Assembly: GCA_016213505.1 (NCBI GenBank)
Contig: JACRAF010000069.1
Coordinates: forward strand, 62,001-126,000
Reading direction: 5' to 3'
Length of the DNA: 64,000 nt
From: Devosia nanyangense
GTDB lineage: Bacteria > Pseudomonadota > Alphaproteobacteria > Rhizobiales > Devosiaceae
The position numbers and the translations under genes are program-made. Of this stretch, positions 51,276-59,965 are shown piece after piece. The notes beneath the pieces were generated by a model, which searched no databases, was not told the origin of the DNA, and saw only the letters and a program-made list of their open reading frames with translations. How positions within the stretch are numbered: position 1 is the stretch's first letter; every line of letters starts with the position of its first letter.

Positions 51276-52454
51276 ATGAAGATCGACGCGGTTGACTTTT
51301 TCTACTTTGCCATGCCCGAGGTCACGGCGGCGGTTGATGGCAGCCAGGATGCGCTGGTAGTCCGAGTCTCGGCGGGGGGATACGTGGGCTGGGGCGAGTG
51401 TGAGGCCGCGCCGCTTCCAACCATTGCGGCCTTCGTCTGCCCGATGTCGCATGGCGCCTGCCGGCCGGTCTCGGATTCGGTGCTGGGTGCAAAACTAGAC
51501 AGTCCCGCCGATATCGCCGCCATCAGCGCCCAGGTCGCCCGCGACAGCATGGACCTGCTGCAGGCCCAGCACACGCTTTCCGGCATCGAGATGGCGCTGT
51601 GGGATATTCTGGGGCGGCGCTATGACCAACCGGTCTGGACGCTGCTGGGCTACCGCAGGAGTGAACCCAAAGTGCCCTATGCATCCCAGCTTTTCGGCGC
51701 CACTCCGCAGGAGACGCTGGAACGGGCCCGCAAGGCTCGGAACGACGGTTTCGGGGCGGCCAAGTTCGGTTGGGGGCCAATCGGCACAGCGACGCCCAAG
51801 CACGACGCCGATCACTTCGTCGCTGCCCGCGAAGGGATCGGCGAGGGCGGCTATCTGATGGTCGATGTGGGCCAGATCTTCGGCGAGGACGTCGAAGCGG
51901 CGGCGGCCCGCCTGCCGGCTTTGGAGGCGGCCCGGGTGCTGTGGTTCGAGGAGCCGTTCCACGGGGACTCCTATGAGGCCTACGCGGCGCTTGCAGCCCG
52001 CGGCAGCAAGGTGAAGCTGGCGGGGGGCGAGGCGGCGCACAACCTCGCCATGGCCCGCCACGTGATGGACTTCGGCAAAGTCGGCTACGTGCAGATCGAT
52101 TGCGGACGCATCGGCGGCATCGGTCCGGCAAAGGCCGTTGCCGATCTCGCGGCGCCGCGCGGCATCAGCTACGTGAACCACACCTTTACCACCCATCTGG
52201 CGCTCAGTGCGTCGCTGCAGCCCTACGCTGGCGTGGCGGCCGACCGTATCTGCGAGTTCCCGGCCGACCCGAGCCCACTGGCACAGATCGCGGCAAAGAA
52301 TCCAATTCTAAGGGACCGCAACGGCGAAATCCGCGCCCCCGAAGCGCCAGGCCTGGGCATCGAGGTCGATTTGCCGGGGTTGAAACCGTATCTCGTTGAA
52401 ACCGAGATTCGTGTCGGTGGAAAAGCGATCTACCGAACACCGCGGATCGACTGA
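51276..52454 (+). CDS. Mandelate racemase/muconate lactonising (enolase superfamily) enzyme, second copy
   Basis: This 392-residue enolase-superfamily enzyme has metal ligands D197 (LMVDVGQ), E225/E226 (WFEEPF) and E252 (GGEAAH), D275 (QIDCGRIGG) and H302 (YVNHTF). The second-strand motif AAKFGWGPIG has K163 and glycine in place of the second lysine, exactly as in the gene at 47380. The two share length and layout but are diverged, suggesting related substrates or successive steps. It is the last gene of the operon started at 48649. Confidence 0.85.
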   Translation: MKIDAVDFFYFAMPEVTAAVDGSQDALVVRVSAGGYVGWGECEAAPLPTIAAFVCPMSHGACRPVSDSVLGAKLDSPADIAAISAQVARDSMDLLQAQHTLSGIEMALWDILGRRYDQPVWTLLGYRRSEPKVPYASQLFGATPQETLERARKARNDGFGAAKFGWGPIGTATPKHDADHFVAAREGIGEGGYLMVDVGQIFGEDVEAAAARLPALEAARVLWFEEPFHGDSYEAYAALAARGSKVKLAGGEAAHNLAMARHVMDFGKVGYVQIDCGRIGGIGPAKAVADLAAPRGISYVNHTFTTHLALSASLQPYAGVAADRICEFPADPSPLAQIAAKNPILRDRNGEIRAPEAPGLGIEVDLPGLKPYLVETEIRVGGKAIYRTPRID

Positions 52455-52479
52455 TGCCTTGCATCGGCGGGATGACGGA

Positions 52480-52500
52480 TGCGGCGCTCAGTGCGCCGCA
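52480..52500. terminator. GC hairpin between convergent genes
   Basis: TGCGGCGC-TCAGT-GCGCCGCA, an 8-bp perfect stem with a 5-base loop, lies between the ends of the enolase-type gene and the convergent ABC ATPase gene. It lacks a T-run but is placed to act as a bidirectional transcript end. Confidence 0.45.
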
Positions 52501-52503
52501 GGA

Positions 52504-53517
52504 CTAGCTGCTGGTGGCGCCGTGGGAGGGGGCGGCGAGGTGACAGGCCGCCGTATGTCCCGAACTGATCGCTCGCGGCATAGGCTGCTCGACGCTGCAT
52601 CTTGGGATGGCGATCGGGCACCGGGTGTGGAAGCGGCAGCCGCTCGGCGGTTTCGCTGCGCTGGGGACGTCGCCCTTGATGGTGAAGAAGGAGCCGCGAC
52701 CTTTGCTGGCGGATGGCACCGAGCCCAGCAGCGCCTGGGTGTAGGGGTGCGCGGGGCGCTCGAAGATCGAAAGTCGCGGACCGGTCTCGACAATCTGGCC
52801 CAGATACATCACCGCGACGCGATCCGAGATGTGACGGACGACGCCTAGATCGTGCGAAATGAACAGGTAGGTCAGCCCCAACTGGTGCTTCAGGTCCTGC
52901 ATCAGGTTGAGGATTTGCGCCTGCACTGACACATCGAGCGCCGAAACAGCTTCGTCGCACACGACGAAGGCCGGCTCCAACGACAGGGCCCGGGCAATGC
53001 ATAGTCGCTGGCGTTGTCCACCCGAGAACTCATGCGGGAAGCGACCAGCGTGATGTGCCGACAGTCCCACGAGGCCCAGCAATTGGCGGAGCCGCCGTTC
53101 GCGCGAGACAGAATCGCCGATGCGGTGGATCACCAATGGTTCGACGATCAGTTCGCCCGCGGTCATGCGCGGATTGAGCGCGCCGAACGGATCCTGAAAG
53201 ATGATCTGCATGTCCTGCCGGAGTCGTCGCATGCGCTGCGGCGAAAGCGAAAGGACATCGTGCTCGCCGAAGCGTACGGAACCTGAGGTCGGTTCAACGA
53301 GTCTGAGCACCAAGCGACCGGTCGTCGTCTTGCCGCAGCCGCTCTCCCCCACGAGGCCGAGCGTCTCGCCCTTGCCGATGGAGAAACTGATGTCGTCCAC
53401 GGCGCGCAGCACGCGACGCCGGCCAAACGGTCCGCCGGCGCCCGTGACGAATTCCTTGCGAAGGTTCGCTACGTCGAGGAGGGGCGGGACCTTGCTGGTG
53501 GGCACGGCTTCGGTCAC
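52504..53517 (-). CDS. Peptide ABC transporter ATP-binding protein (OppF/DppF type)
   Basis: This 337-residue ATPase has Walker A LGLVGESGCGKTTTGRL, signature FSGGQRQRLCIARAL and Walker B FVVCDEAVSALD. The C-terminal oligopeptide-transporter extension has the cysteine motif GCRFHTRCPIAIPRC, which binds an iron-sulfur cluster in relatives. It starts at GTG 53517, overlapping the OppD-type stop. It pairs with that ATPase and the permeases at 57188 and 58125 to import a peptide-like or amide solute. Confidence 0.9.
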   Translation of the reverse strand: MTEAVPTSKVPPLLDVANLRKEFVTGAGGPFGRRRVLRAVDDISFSIGKGETLGLVGESGCGKTTTGRLVLRLVEPTSGSVRFGEHDVLSLSPQRMRRLRQDMQIIFQDPFGALNPRMTAGELIVEPLVIHRIGDSVSRERRLRQLLGLVGLSAHHAGRFPHEFSGGQRQRLCIARALSLEPAFVVCDEAVSALDVSVQAQILNLMQDLKHQLGLTYLFISHDLGVVRHISDRVAVMYLGQIVETGPRLSIFERPAHPYTQALLGSVPSASKGRGSFFTIKGDVPSAAKPPSGCRFHTRCPIAIPRCSVEQPMPRAISSGHTAACHLAAPSHGATSS

Positions 53518-54527
53518 GTCAGCGCCGGCCGGAATTGGTAGTCGGTGTTGCGAATGCAGGATGCCCAATGCCGGTCGCCGAGCTCGACGAGCGGTGGGAC
53601 TGCGGAGGAGCAGGGCGCACGCGCATGGCTGCAACGCGGTTCGAAACGGCAGCCTGGCGGCAGGGCGAACACCGGGGGAACCATGCCTTCGATCGCCTTG
53701 AGCTGCGCCACGTCGTGATCGATCGGTGGCACCGACGCCAATAGCCCCTGGGTGTAAGGATGTCGTGGATCGACGAACACGGTGGCAGCCGGCGCGTCCT
53801 CCATGACCTGCCCCAGATAGAGGATGAGTACTCTTTCGGTGAAGGCGGAGACGACCCGAAGATCGTGGCTGATGAGCACGATGCCCATGCCGTATTCGCT
53901 CTGCAGATCGAGCATCAGGTCGAGAATCTGTGCCTGGATGGTGACGTCCAGTGCCGTCGTGGGCTCGTCGGCGATCAACAGCCTGGGGCGACAGATGAGG
54001 GCCATGGCGATCATTACACGCTGCCGCATACCGCCGGAAAGGCGGTGAGGGAAATCATCGACGCGCTGCTCCGGGGACGGAATGCCGACGCGGCGGAGGG
54101 CTTCGATCGATCGCATGCGGGCTTCTCGGCGACCGACGCCGGTGTGGCGCCGGACCGTCTCGCCGAGTTGATCGCCGATGGTCAGCACCGGGTTCAGCGC
54201 GGTCATCGGTTCCTGGAAGATCATCCCCATGACCGAGCCTCGGACGTCCTCCAGCCGCGCCTCCCCAGCAGCGAGCAGGTCTTCGCCCAGTACCCGCAGG
54301 CGGTCGGCGGTGACGGTGCCGCCGCGCGGCAGGAGGCGCATGATCGCCAATGCCGTCATCGACTTGCCACTTCCCGATTCCCCGACGATGCCCAGGGTCT
54401 CCCCGGGCATGAGGGTAAACGAGAGCCGGTCGACGATCTTGGTGTCGCCGAAGTGGACGCTCATGTTCGCCACTTCGATGAGCGGTGCGGCAGACCCTGA
54501 GCGATCGACTTTGAATTCGGGTCGCAT
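53514..54527 (-). CDS. Peptide ABC transporter ATP-binding protein (OppD/DppD type)
   Basis: This 337-residue ATPase has Walker A IVGESGSGKSMTALAI, signature LSGGMRQRVMIAMAL and Walker B LIADEPTTALD, plus the C-terminal motif GCRFEPRCSHARAPC. The ATG at 54527 sits 5 bases after GGAAGG; a GTG at 54533 is less well placed. It is the first gene of a two-gene ATPase operon whose promoter carries operator site B. The permeases and binding protein are on the opposite strand beyond the GntR gene. Confidence 0.9.
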   Translation of the reverse strand: MRPEFKVDRSGSAAPLIEVANMSVHFGDTKIVDRLSFTLMPGETLGIVGESGSGKSMTALAIMRLLPRGGTVTADRLRVLGEDLLAAGEARLEDVRGSVMGMIFQEPMTALNPVLTIGDQLGETVRRHTGVGRREARMRSIEALRRVGIPSPEQRVDDFPHRLSGGMRQRVMIAMALICRPRLLIADEPTTALDVTIQAQILDLMLDLQSEYGMGIVLISHDLRVVSAFTERVLILYLGQVMEDAPAATVFVDPRHPYTQGLLASVPPIDHDVAQLKAIEGMVPPVFALPPGCRFEPRCSHARAPCSSAVPPLVELGDRHWASCIRNTDYQFRPALT

Positions 54528-54563
54528 ATCCACCTTCCGCAGACATCACCGACAGCGATGATT

Positions 54564-54580
54564 GTATACTATAATACGAT
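54564..54580. promoter_or_regulatory. GntR-type operator site B (GTATAC-N4-ATACGAT)
   Basis: GTATACTATAATACGAT lies 37 bases upstream of the OppD-type start. The reverse strand around it shares a 15-base identical stretch with site A (ATAGTATACAATCAT), strong evidence for a common regulator. Confidence 0.75.
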
Positions 54581-54642
54581 TTGCAAGGGCGCGGCCGAGG
54601 AAAATGGCGAGCTGTGCCGCCGAGATGGTCCAGGATCGGCTA

Positions 54643-55434
54643 CTACCCGTGCACGGGCTGCCGACGTCCCTTCTTCCGGCGATCCAGCAACCGCAACTGC
54701 CTGACAAGCTGCTCGTAGTCCACGGCTCGGGAGTATTCCAGAATGTGCGTTTCCATCAATGCATCGAAGGCCCCTTGGCCTCCCTGCCGGAGCGCCGCAA
54801 GCACCTCGTCGTGTTCGGCGACGATGCTCCTGGCGCCCTTCCTCATGGTGGAAAGACCGAAGATGATGGTCAATTGGCGCGAGAGTGGCTGCCAGGAGCG
54901 AACCAGGGAGTCGTTGCCGGACAATTGGCACAGACAGAGGTGAAACTCGGTGTCGAGTCTGGCGACGCGGAAGCCGTCGTCGGCGTCGCCGGCTTCGTAC
55001 ATCTTCGCCAGCACCTGCTCCAGCGGCTTCAGCACGGTCGGATCGGCTCCGAACTTCACCATCACTTCGGCGCCGGCGAGCCTCTCCAGCGCCAGCCGCA
55101 CCTTGAGGATCTTCTCGAGGCGGTCAATGTCGACGCTCATAAGGCTCATGCCACGATAGCGCTCGCTCACCACGACCCCTTGGCTTTCGAGCAGGCGCAG
55201 CGCCTCCCTTACAGGAATGCGGCTGACGTTCAGCGAGCGGGCGACCTCTGCTTCGACAATGCGATCCCCGGGCAGGAAGATACCCTTGGCAGCCGCCTCC
55301 ACGATGGCATCGACCACCTGATCGACGAGACTTCTTGCGACAAGTGGAGTGAGGCCCGAGAGACGTCCCGCGAACGCCTCGCCATCTGAGGTCGGCACTT
55401 CCGGCATACTCCTTGACTTTGAGACATCCCTCAT
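54643..55434 (-). CDS. GntR-family (FadR/FCD) transcriptional regulator
   Basis: This regulator of up to 263 residues has an N-terminal winged helix (GDRIVEAEVARSLNVSRIPV then REALRLLE) and a helical FCD ligand domain with DTEFHLCL, whose His can bind metal. The ATG at 55434 overlaps the operator and would give an almost leaderless transcript; ATG 55407 gives an N-terminus similar in length to the paralogue at 59224. It sits between the oppDF operon and the binding-protein operon, with operators on both sides, so it probably represses both and itself. Ligands of this group are usually carboxylates. Confidence 0.88.
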   Translation of the reverse strand: MRDVSKSRSMPEVPTSDGEAFAGRLSGLTPLVARSLVDQVVDAIVEAAAKGIFLPGDRIVEAEVARSLNVSRIPVREALRLLESQGVVVSERYRGMSLMSVDIDRLEKILKVRLALERLAGAEVMVKFGADPTVLKPLEQVLAKMYEAGDADDGFRVARLDTEFHLCLCQLSGNDSLVRSWQPLSRQLTIIFGLSTMRKGARSIVAEHDEVLAALRQGGQGAFDALMETHILEYSRAVDYEQLVRQLRLLDRRKKGRRQPVHG

Positions 55435-55437
55435 ATC

Positions 55438-55454
55438 GTATACGATTATACGAT
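55438..55454. promoter_or_regulatory. GntR-type operator site C (GTATAC-N4-ATACGAT)
   Basis: GTATACGATTATACGAT is embedded in the perfect palindrome ATCGTATACGAT (55435-55446). It lies directly at the GntR start and about 90 bases before the binding-protein gene on the other strand. TATAAT on the minus strand (55445-55450) would be the GntR -10, so binding should block it. Confidence 0.8.
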
Positions 55455-55541
55455 ACACGAACAGGCTGACATATGCCAGCCTGGATAGAGCAGCCAGCCT
55501 CGCGATACCGCAGGCATTTTCAAGGGGAGCAAACACAGATC

Positions 55542-57116
55542 ATGTTGGTGCGTAAAAGACTGACATCCGTTGCGCGAGCGCTGGCCGTTTCAAGCGCCTT
55601 GGCGTTGTCTGCCCTGGTTCCGATTGGAGCCGCACAGGCCCAGACGATGGGCGGCGATCTGGTCGTCGCACAGTCATCCAATCCGCCCAGCCTGGACGCG
55701 ATGACCAGTTCGTCGGGCGCGTCGCGCAATATCACCATGAACGTCTACGAGACGCTCTATGGCTTCAACGAGAAGATCGAGCCCATGCCGATCCTCGCAG
55801 AGACCGTGGAGATTTCGGACGATGGGCTGAAGTACAGGTTCCCGCTGCGCAAGGGCGTACTTTTCCACAATGGCAAGGAGATGACCGCCAAGGACGTCAA
55901 GGCCTCGCTCGAGCGCTACCGCAAGGTCGGGGCCACCGGCAGCCTGCTGGAGCCCGTCGAGAGCATCGACATCACCGGCGACTATGAGGTCACCCTCACG
56001 ATGAAGCGGCCGACGCCGACCTTCCTCGAGGCGTTCTGCTCGCCGCGTGCACCGGCCGTCATCATCCCCGAGGAAGATGGGGCGGCCGAGGTCAACAAGA
56101 CCAGCCTCGTTGGCACCGGCCCGTACAAGATCGTCGAGTTCGTCCCTGACAGCCACGTGCGTTTGGAGAGATTCACCGACTACTCGCAGGACACCCGCTA
56201 TGATGGCAGGGACGGGTTCGGCGGCAAGAAGACGGCCTATCTCGACTCGGCAACGTTCCGCATCATTCCCGAGCCCGGTGCCGCAGTGGCAGCGTTGCAG
56301 GCGGGTGAAATCCAGATTCTCGACCAGATCCCTGTTCCAGCCGCCCGCAGGTTGGAGGACAACCCGGATATCGATCTCTACGAGAACCTGCAGTGGGCCT
56401 TCAACGTGTTCATCCTCAACACGAACGCGCCGCCCACCGACAATCCCAAGTTCCGCGAGGCCGTGCAGGTGGCCCTCAACATGGAAGAGATCATGGGCAT
56501 CTCGACCGAAGGGTTGTTCAATCTCAACCCCGGCTGGGTCTACCCTGGAACGACCTATGACGTCGGCGACCTCGCCTCGGCCGGCTACTACAACCAGGCC
56601 GACACCGCACGCGCCCAGGCGCTGCTCAAAGAGGCGGGGTACAACAATGAAGAGTTCACGATCCTCACCGACAGCAACATTCCCGAGCACGGGCGCTCTG
56701 CGGTGGTGATCGCCGAACAGCTCAAGGCGGCAGGCATCAACGCGGTGATCAACCAGGTCGACTGGCCGACCGCGCTCAAGTTGCGCATGGAAGACACCGG
56801 CTGGAACGGCTGGACGCTTCAGATGGGCATCGAGCCCTATCTCGGCCCGGTCGCGATCATGAGCACGCTGACCGGCAAGCGTCCGCACTTCGTCAAGAAC
56901 GACGAGCAGCTCGATGGCCTGTATCAGGAGTTGATCACCGGCCAGACATCGGAAGAGCGCAAGGCGACCTTTGCCAAGATGCAGACTCGCCTCTACGAGA
57001 CCTTCAGCATCATCAAAGTCGGCGACTCCGGCCTGATGCAGGCATCGCGGTCGAGTGTGAAGAATTTCAAGTCCTTCCGCTTTCCGCGTGTCTACGACAT
57101 CTGGCTGGAGAACTGA
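55542..57116 (+). CDS. Peptide/amide-binding protein of Opp/Dpp ABC importer (family 5)
   Basis: This 524-residue periplasmic protein has a signal peptide (RALAVSSALALSALVPIGAAQAQ, cleaved near residue 34). Family 5 features include GGDLVVAQSSNPPSLDAM at the mature start and NVYETLYGFNEKIEPMPILA. The ATG at 55542 follows AAGGGGAG at a longish spacing. It is followed by a strong hairpin and two permease genes. Its ligand is presumably the compound processed by the aspartoacylase-, MlrC- and enolase-like enzymes. Confidence 0.88.
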   Translation: MLVRKRLTSVARALAVSSALALSALVPIGAAQAQTMGGDLVVAQSSNPPSLDAMTSSSGASRNITMNVYETLYGFNEKIEPMPILAETVEISDDGLKYRFPLRKGVLFHNGKEMTAKDVKASLERYRKVGATGSLLEPVESIDITGDYEVTLTMKRPTPTFLEAFCSPRAPAVIIPEEDGAAEVNKTSLVGTGPYKIVEFVPDSHVRLERFTDYSQDTRYDGRDGFGGKKTAYLDSATFRIIPEPGAAVAALQAGEIQILDQIPVPAARRLEDNPDIDLYENLQWAFNVFILNTNAPPTDNPKFREAVQVALNMEEIMGISTEGLFNLNPGWVYPGTTYDVGDLASAGYYNQADTARAQALLKEAGYNNEEFTILTDSNIPEHGRSAVVIAEQLKAAGINAVINQVDWPTALKLRMEDTGWNGWTLQMGIEPYLGPVAIMSTLTGKRPHFVKNDEQLDGLYQELITGQTSEERKATFAKMQTRLYETFSIIKVGDSGLMQASRSSVKNFKSFRFPRVYDIWLEN

Positions 57117-57132
57117 TCTCCCGTTAGCATCC

Positions 57133-57164
57133 GAACTGGCGGGTCCCTCGCGGCCCGCCGGTTC
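57133..57164 (+). other. Intercistronic GC hairpin after binding-protein gene
   Basis: GAACTGGCGGG (57133-57143) pairs with CCCGCCGGTTC (57154-57164) over 11 positions, one of them G-U, and is followed by TTTCCTC. It lies 16 bases after the binding-protein stop and before the first permease gene, as at the other ABC operons in the window. Confidence 0.6.
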
Positions 57165-57187
57165 TTTCCTCAGGCGGTGGTCGATAA

Positions 57188-58135
57188 GTGACGCTCTTCA
57201 TTGTCCGAAGACTGCTCAGCGCGATCCCAGTCCTGTTCGTGGTTTCGCTGATGTCTTTCGTGATCATGTGGCTGGTGCCCGGCGATATCACCGCCGTGCT
57301 CGGTGGAGCCGACGCCAGTCCGGAAGAGATCGAGCGCATCCGCGAGCAGGTCGGGCTCGACCGTCCGATCTATGAACGCGCCATCATTTGGTATTCCAGT
57401 CTATTCCATGGTGATCTCGGCTACTCCTACCTGCTTGATCGGCCGGTAGTCGACGCGGTGCTCGAGCGCCTCCAGGTCACACTGTCGCTCGCAACGCTGG
57501 CGCTGGTCATCGCCACCCTGGTTGGCGTGCTGCTCGGTGTTCTGGCCGCAGTCAAGCACAACACGTGGCTGGACCAGGGCTCGATGATTGCGGCGCTGGT
57601 CGGGCTCTCGATTCCGGACTTCTGGTTCGGCATCGTGCTCATCATTCTGTTCGGCGTCACTTTGGGCTGGTTGCCGACGGGCGGCTTCGTGCCGATCACC
57701 GAGGACGTTCTCGGTTGGGCGCGGTCCATGACATTGCCGGCCCTCACGCTTGCCTTTACCCAGATGGGCGTCATCGCCCGGATGACGCGGTCGAGCATGC
57801 TCGACGTGCTGAACCAGGATTTCATCCGCACCGCCCGTGCCAAGGGCATGCGGGCGCACACCGTTGTGTTCAAGCACGCGCTGCGCAATGCCGTGGTCCC
57901 GATCCTCACCGTGGTCGGGGTAACGACGGGTGTGCTGCTCAGCGGCGCGGTCGTGATCGAAACGGTCTTTTCTCTACCCGGCGTCGGGCGGCTGATCATC
58001 GGCTCGATCCAGCGGCGCGACTTCCCGATCATTCAGGGGGGATTGCTGGTCACGGCAAGCGTGTTCGTCTTCGTCAATATCATCGTCGACATGCTCTACG
58101 GCTTCTTCGATCCGAGGGTCCGCGATGGGCGCTAG
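57188..58135 (+). CDS. Peptide ABC transporter permease (OppB/DppB type)
   Basis: This 315-residue membrane protein begins TLFIVRRLLSAIPVLFVVSL, the typical DppB start. It contains the motif DFIRTARAKGMRAHTVVFKH, the EAA loop that contacts the ATPase, and GAVVIETVFSLPGVGRL. The start is GTG 57188. It overlaps the OppC-type gene by 11 bases. It uses the ATPases encoded at 52504-54527. Confidence 0.92.
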   Translation: MTLFIVRRLLSAIPVLFVVSLMSFVIMWLVPGDITAVLGGADASPEEIERIREQVGLDRPIYERAIIWYSSLFHGDLGYSYLLDRPVVDAVLERLQVTLSLATLALVIATLVGVLLGVLAAVKHNTWLDQGSMIAALVGLSIPDFWFGIVLIILFGVTLGWLPTGGFVPITEDVLGWARSMTLPALTLAFTQMGVIARMTRSSMLDVLNQDFIRTARAKGMRAHTVVFKHALRNAVVPILTVVGVTTGVLLSGAVVIETVFSLPGVGRLIIGSIQRRDFPIIQGGLLVTASVFVFVNIIVDMLYGFFDPRVRDGR

Positions 58136-59033
58136 CGCGGAAGGCTTGGACGATGGTTTGTCGCTCCGTACGGAGATGAGACGGGCGCGCCGGCGGCGCC
58201 TCGGGCAACTGGCGCTCCGTCTGCTGAACCACCGCTCCTTCCTGATCGGGTTCGTGATACTGGTTTTCTTTGCCTTGGTTGCCGTCTTCGCCGACTTGAT
58301 CGCGCCGTACCTGCCGAACAAGAACAACTATCGGGACGTCCTCACGCCCCCGTCTGCCGCCTTCTGGTTCGGCACCGACGCCTTCGGCAGGGACATTGCC
58401 AGCCGGGTCATCCACGGCACGCGCGTTTCGCTGGGCATCGGTTTTTATGTGGCCCTGTTGACAGGCATTTTCGGAACATTGCTGGGTACTCTGGCCTGCT
58501 ATGTGCGCTGGCTGGACGCGCTGGTCATGCGCACTCTCGACGGCTTGATGGCCTTTCCCGGCGTGCTGCTGGCCATTGCGCTCGCATCCGCTTTGGGGCC
58601 ATCCGCGATCAATTCGATCATCGCGCTCACCGTCGCGTTCATGCCGCGCACGGCGCGTGTAGTTCGTGCCGCCGTGATGGTGGTTCAGGGCACGCAGTAT
58701 GTTGAAGCCGCGCAGGCGGCAGGTGCCGGCCACGGGCGCATCATCTTCCGCTACATCCTTGCCAACGCCCTGTCGCCGGTCATCGTTCAACTCACCTATG
58801 TCTTCGCGGTGTCGGTTATCGCCGAGGCGATATTGAGCTTCCTCGGGGTCGGTCCACCGCCTCCGGCCCCATCCCTTGGCAACATCATCGCCGATGGTCG
58901 CACCTACATTCAGGAGGCCTGGTGGATCGCAGTCTTCCCAGGCATGGCGATCGCTCTCGTTGTACTGGGCCTGAACCTGATAGGCGATGGCCTGCGCGAC
59001 ATCATCGATCCGCGGCAGAGTTCCCAGCACTGA
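58125..59033 (+). CDS. Peptide ABC transporter permease (OppC/DppC type)
   Basis: This 302-residue membrane protein has the N-terminal OppC domain (RSFLIGFVILVFFALVAVFA) and the motifs FWFGTDAFGRDIASRVIHGT and YVEAAQAAGAGHGRIIFRYI (EAA loop), ending with GDGLRDIIDPR. It is the last gene of the importer operon and is followed by 190 bases of mostly unstructured sequence before a second GntR gene. Confidence 0.92.
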   Translation: MGASAEGLDDGLSLRTEMRRARRRRLGQLALRLLNHRSFLIGFVILVFFALVAVFADLIAPYLPNKNNYRDVLTPPSAAFWFGTDAFGRDIASRVIHGTRVSLGIGFYVALLTGIFGTLLGTLACYVRWLDALVMRTLDGLMAFPGVLLAIALASALGPSAINSIIALTVAFMPRTARVVRAAVMVVQGTQYVEAAQAAGAGHGRIIFRYILANALSPVIVQLTYVFAVSVIAEAILSFLGVGPPPPAPSLGNIIADGRTYIQEAWWIAVFPGMAIALVVLGLNLIGDGLRDIIDPRQSSQH

Positions 59034-59223
59034 TGCCGGACACGCAAGGCACAGTCCGGGGCGGCAGAAGCGGTGGGCCGCTCGGCTATTCCGGGCGGCA
59101 CATGACCGATGAGAACCGCGGTCAGGTGAGGTACTCCCCCTTGGCCGTCGCTATGTTCTGTGCCAAGCCCCTAGTATACGCCGCCGACAAGTCGATGTTT
59201 CCCAGCCGCGAAGTGTATCCACT

Positions 59224-59958
59224 GTGACGCGAAAGACCAAAGCCCAAGCGAGTGTCAAGGCGCGCGAGGCCCCCGTCTGGGAGGCTGCGCGGCCGCAGAC
59301 TCTGGTCGACCACGCGGTCGCCGCCATCATCGCGGGGGCCGCCCGGGGGGTGATCCTGCCGGGCGACAGGATCATCGAGTCCGAGCTGACCAAGGGCTTG
59401 GGGATGAGCCGGGTGCCGATTCGCGAAGCGCTTCGCACCCTCGAAAGTCAGGGCGTGGTGACCAGCGCTCCATACAAGGGGATCAGGCTCATGGAGGTCA
59501 CCCATGAGCGGCTCGAACAGGTGCTCGACGTTCGGGTCAATCTCGAGAGTCTTGCGGCGCGGCGAGCGATCGAAGCCGGGGCAAACGACAAGGCGGGAAT
59601 CGAGAAACTTGTCCGCGCTCGTAACGAACTCGAGGTGATGGCCGGTCGTGGCGACGTCTATGGTTTCGCCTTGGCCGATGCCGCCTTTCATCGCGTCTTC
59701 GTCGGGCTCGCAGGCAACCCGGTTCTTTCGCTTCTGTGGGAATCGCTCTCCCGCCAGGTGACGATCATCGTCGGGCTTTCGACACTGAGCAAGCCGATGG
59801 ACTCCATCGTCGCGGAGCATGACCTTCTCATCGAAGTCTTCAAGACCGGCGGTCAGAAAGCGATGGCGCGAGAGTTGCATGACCACATCGTGGTCCTGGC
59901 GCAATCGATCGATTTCGACGAGCTCGTCGCGAAGCGTCGGGCGCAACGCAGCAAGTAG
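59224..59958 (+). CDS. GntR-family (FadR/FCD) transcriptional regulator, second copy
   Basis: This 244-residue regulator is a clear paralogue of the one at 54643, with the winged helix GDRIIESELTKGLGMSRVPI then REALRTLE and an FCD domain containing ADAAFHRVF and the closing segment SIVAEHDLLIEVFKTGG. It starts at GTG 59224 without a clear ribosome binding site. The neighbouring GTATAC at 59174 lacks the second half of the regional operator. It converges on the polar amino acid importer and may control that part or act jointly with the first copy. Confidence 0.85.
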   Translation: MTRKTKAQASVKAREAPVWEAARPQTLVDHAVAAIIAGAARGVILPGDRIIESELTKGLGMSRVPIREALRTLESQGVVTSAPYKGIRLMEVTHERLEQVLDVRVNLESLAARRAIEAGANDKAGIEKLVRARNELEVMAGRGDVYGFALADAAFHRVFVGLAGNPVLSLLWESLSRQVTIIVGLSTLSKPMDSIVAEHDLLIEVFKTGGQKAMARELHDHIVVLAQSIDFDELVAKRRAQRSK

Positions 59959-59965
59959 ATGGCCT

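Noticed and set aside
59174..59179. GTATAC upstream of the second GntR gene as a fifth operator
   Set aside because: The second half ATACGAT is missing and a bare GTATAC is expected several times by chance in this length.
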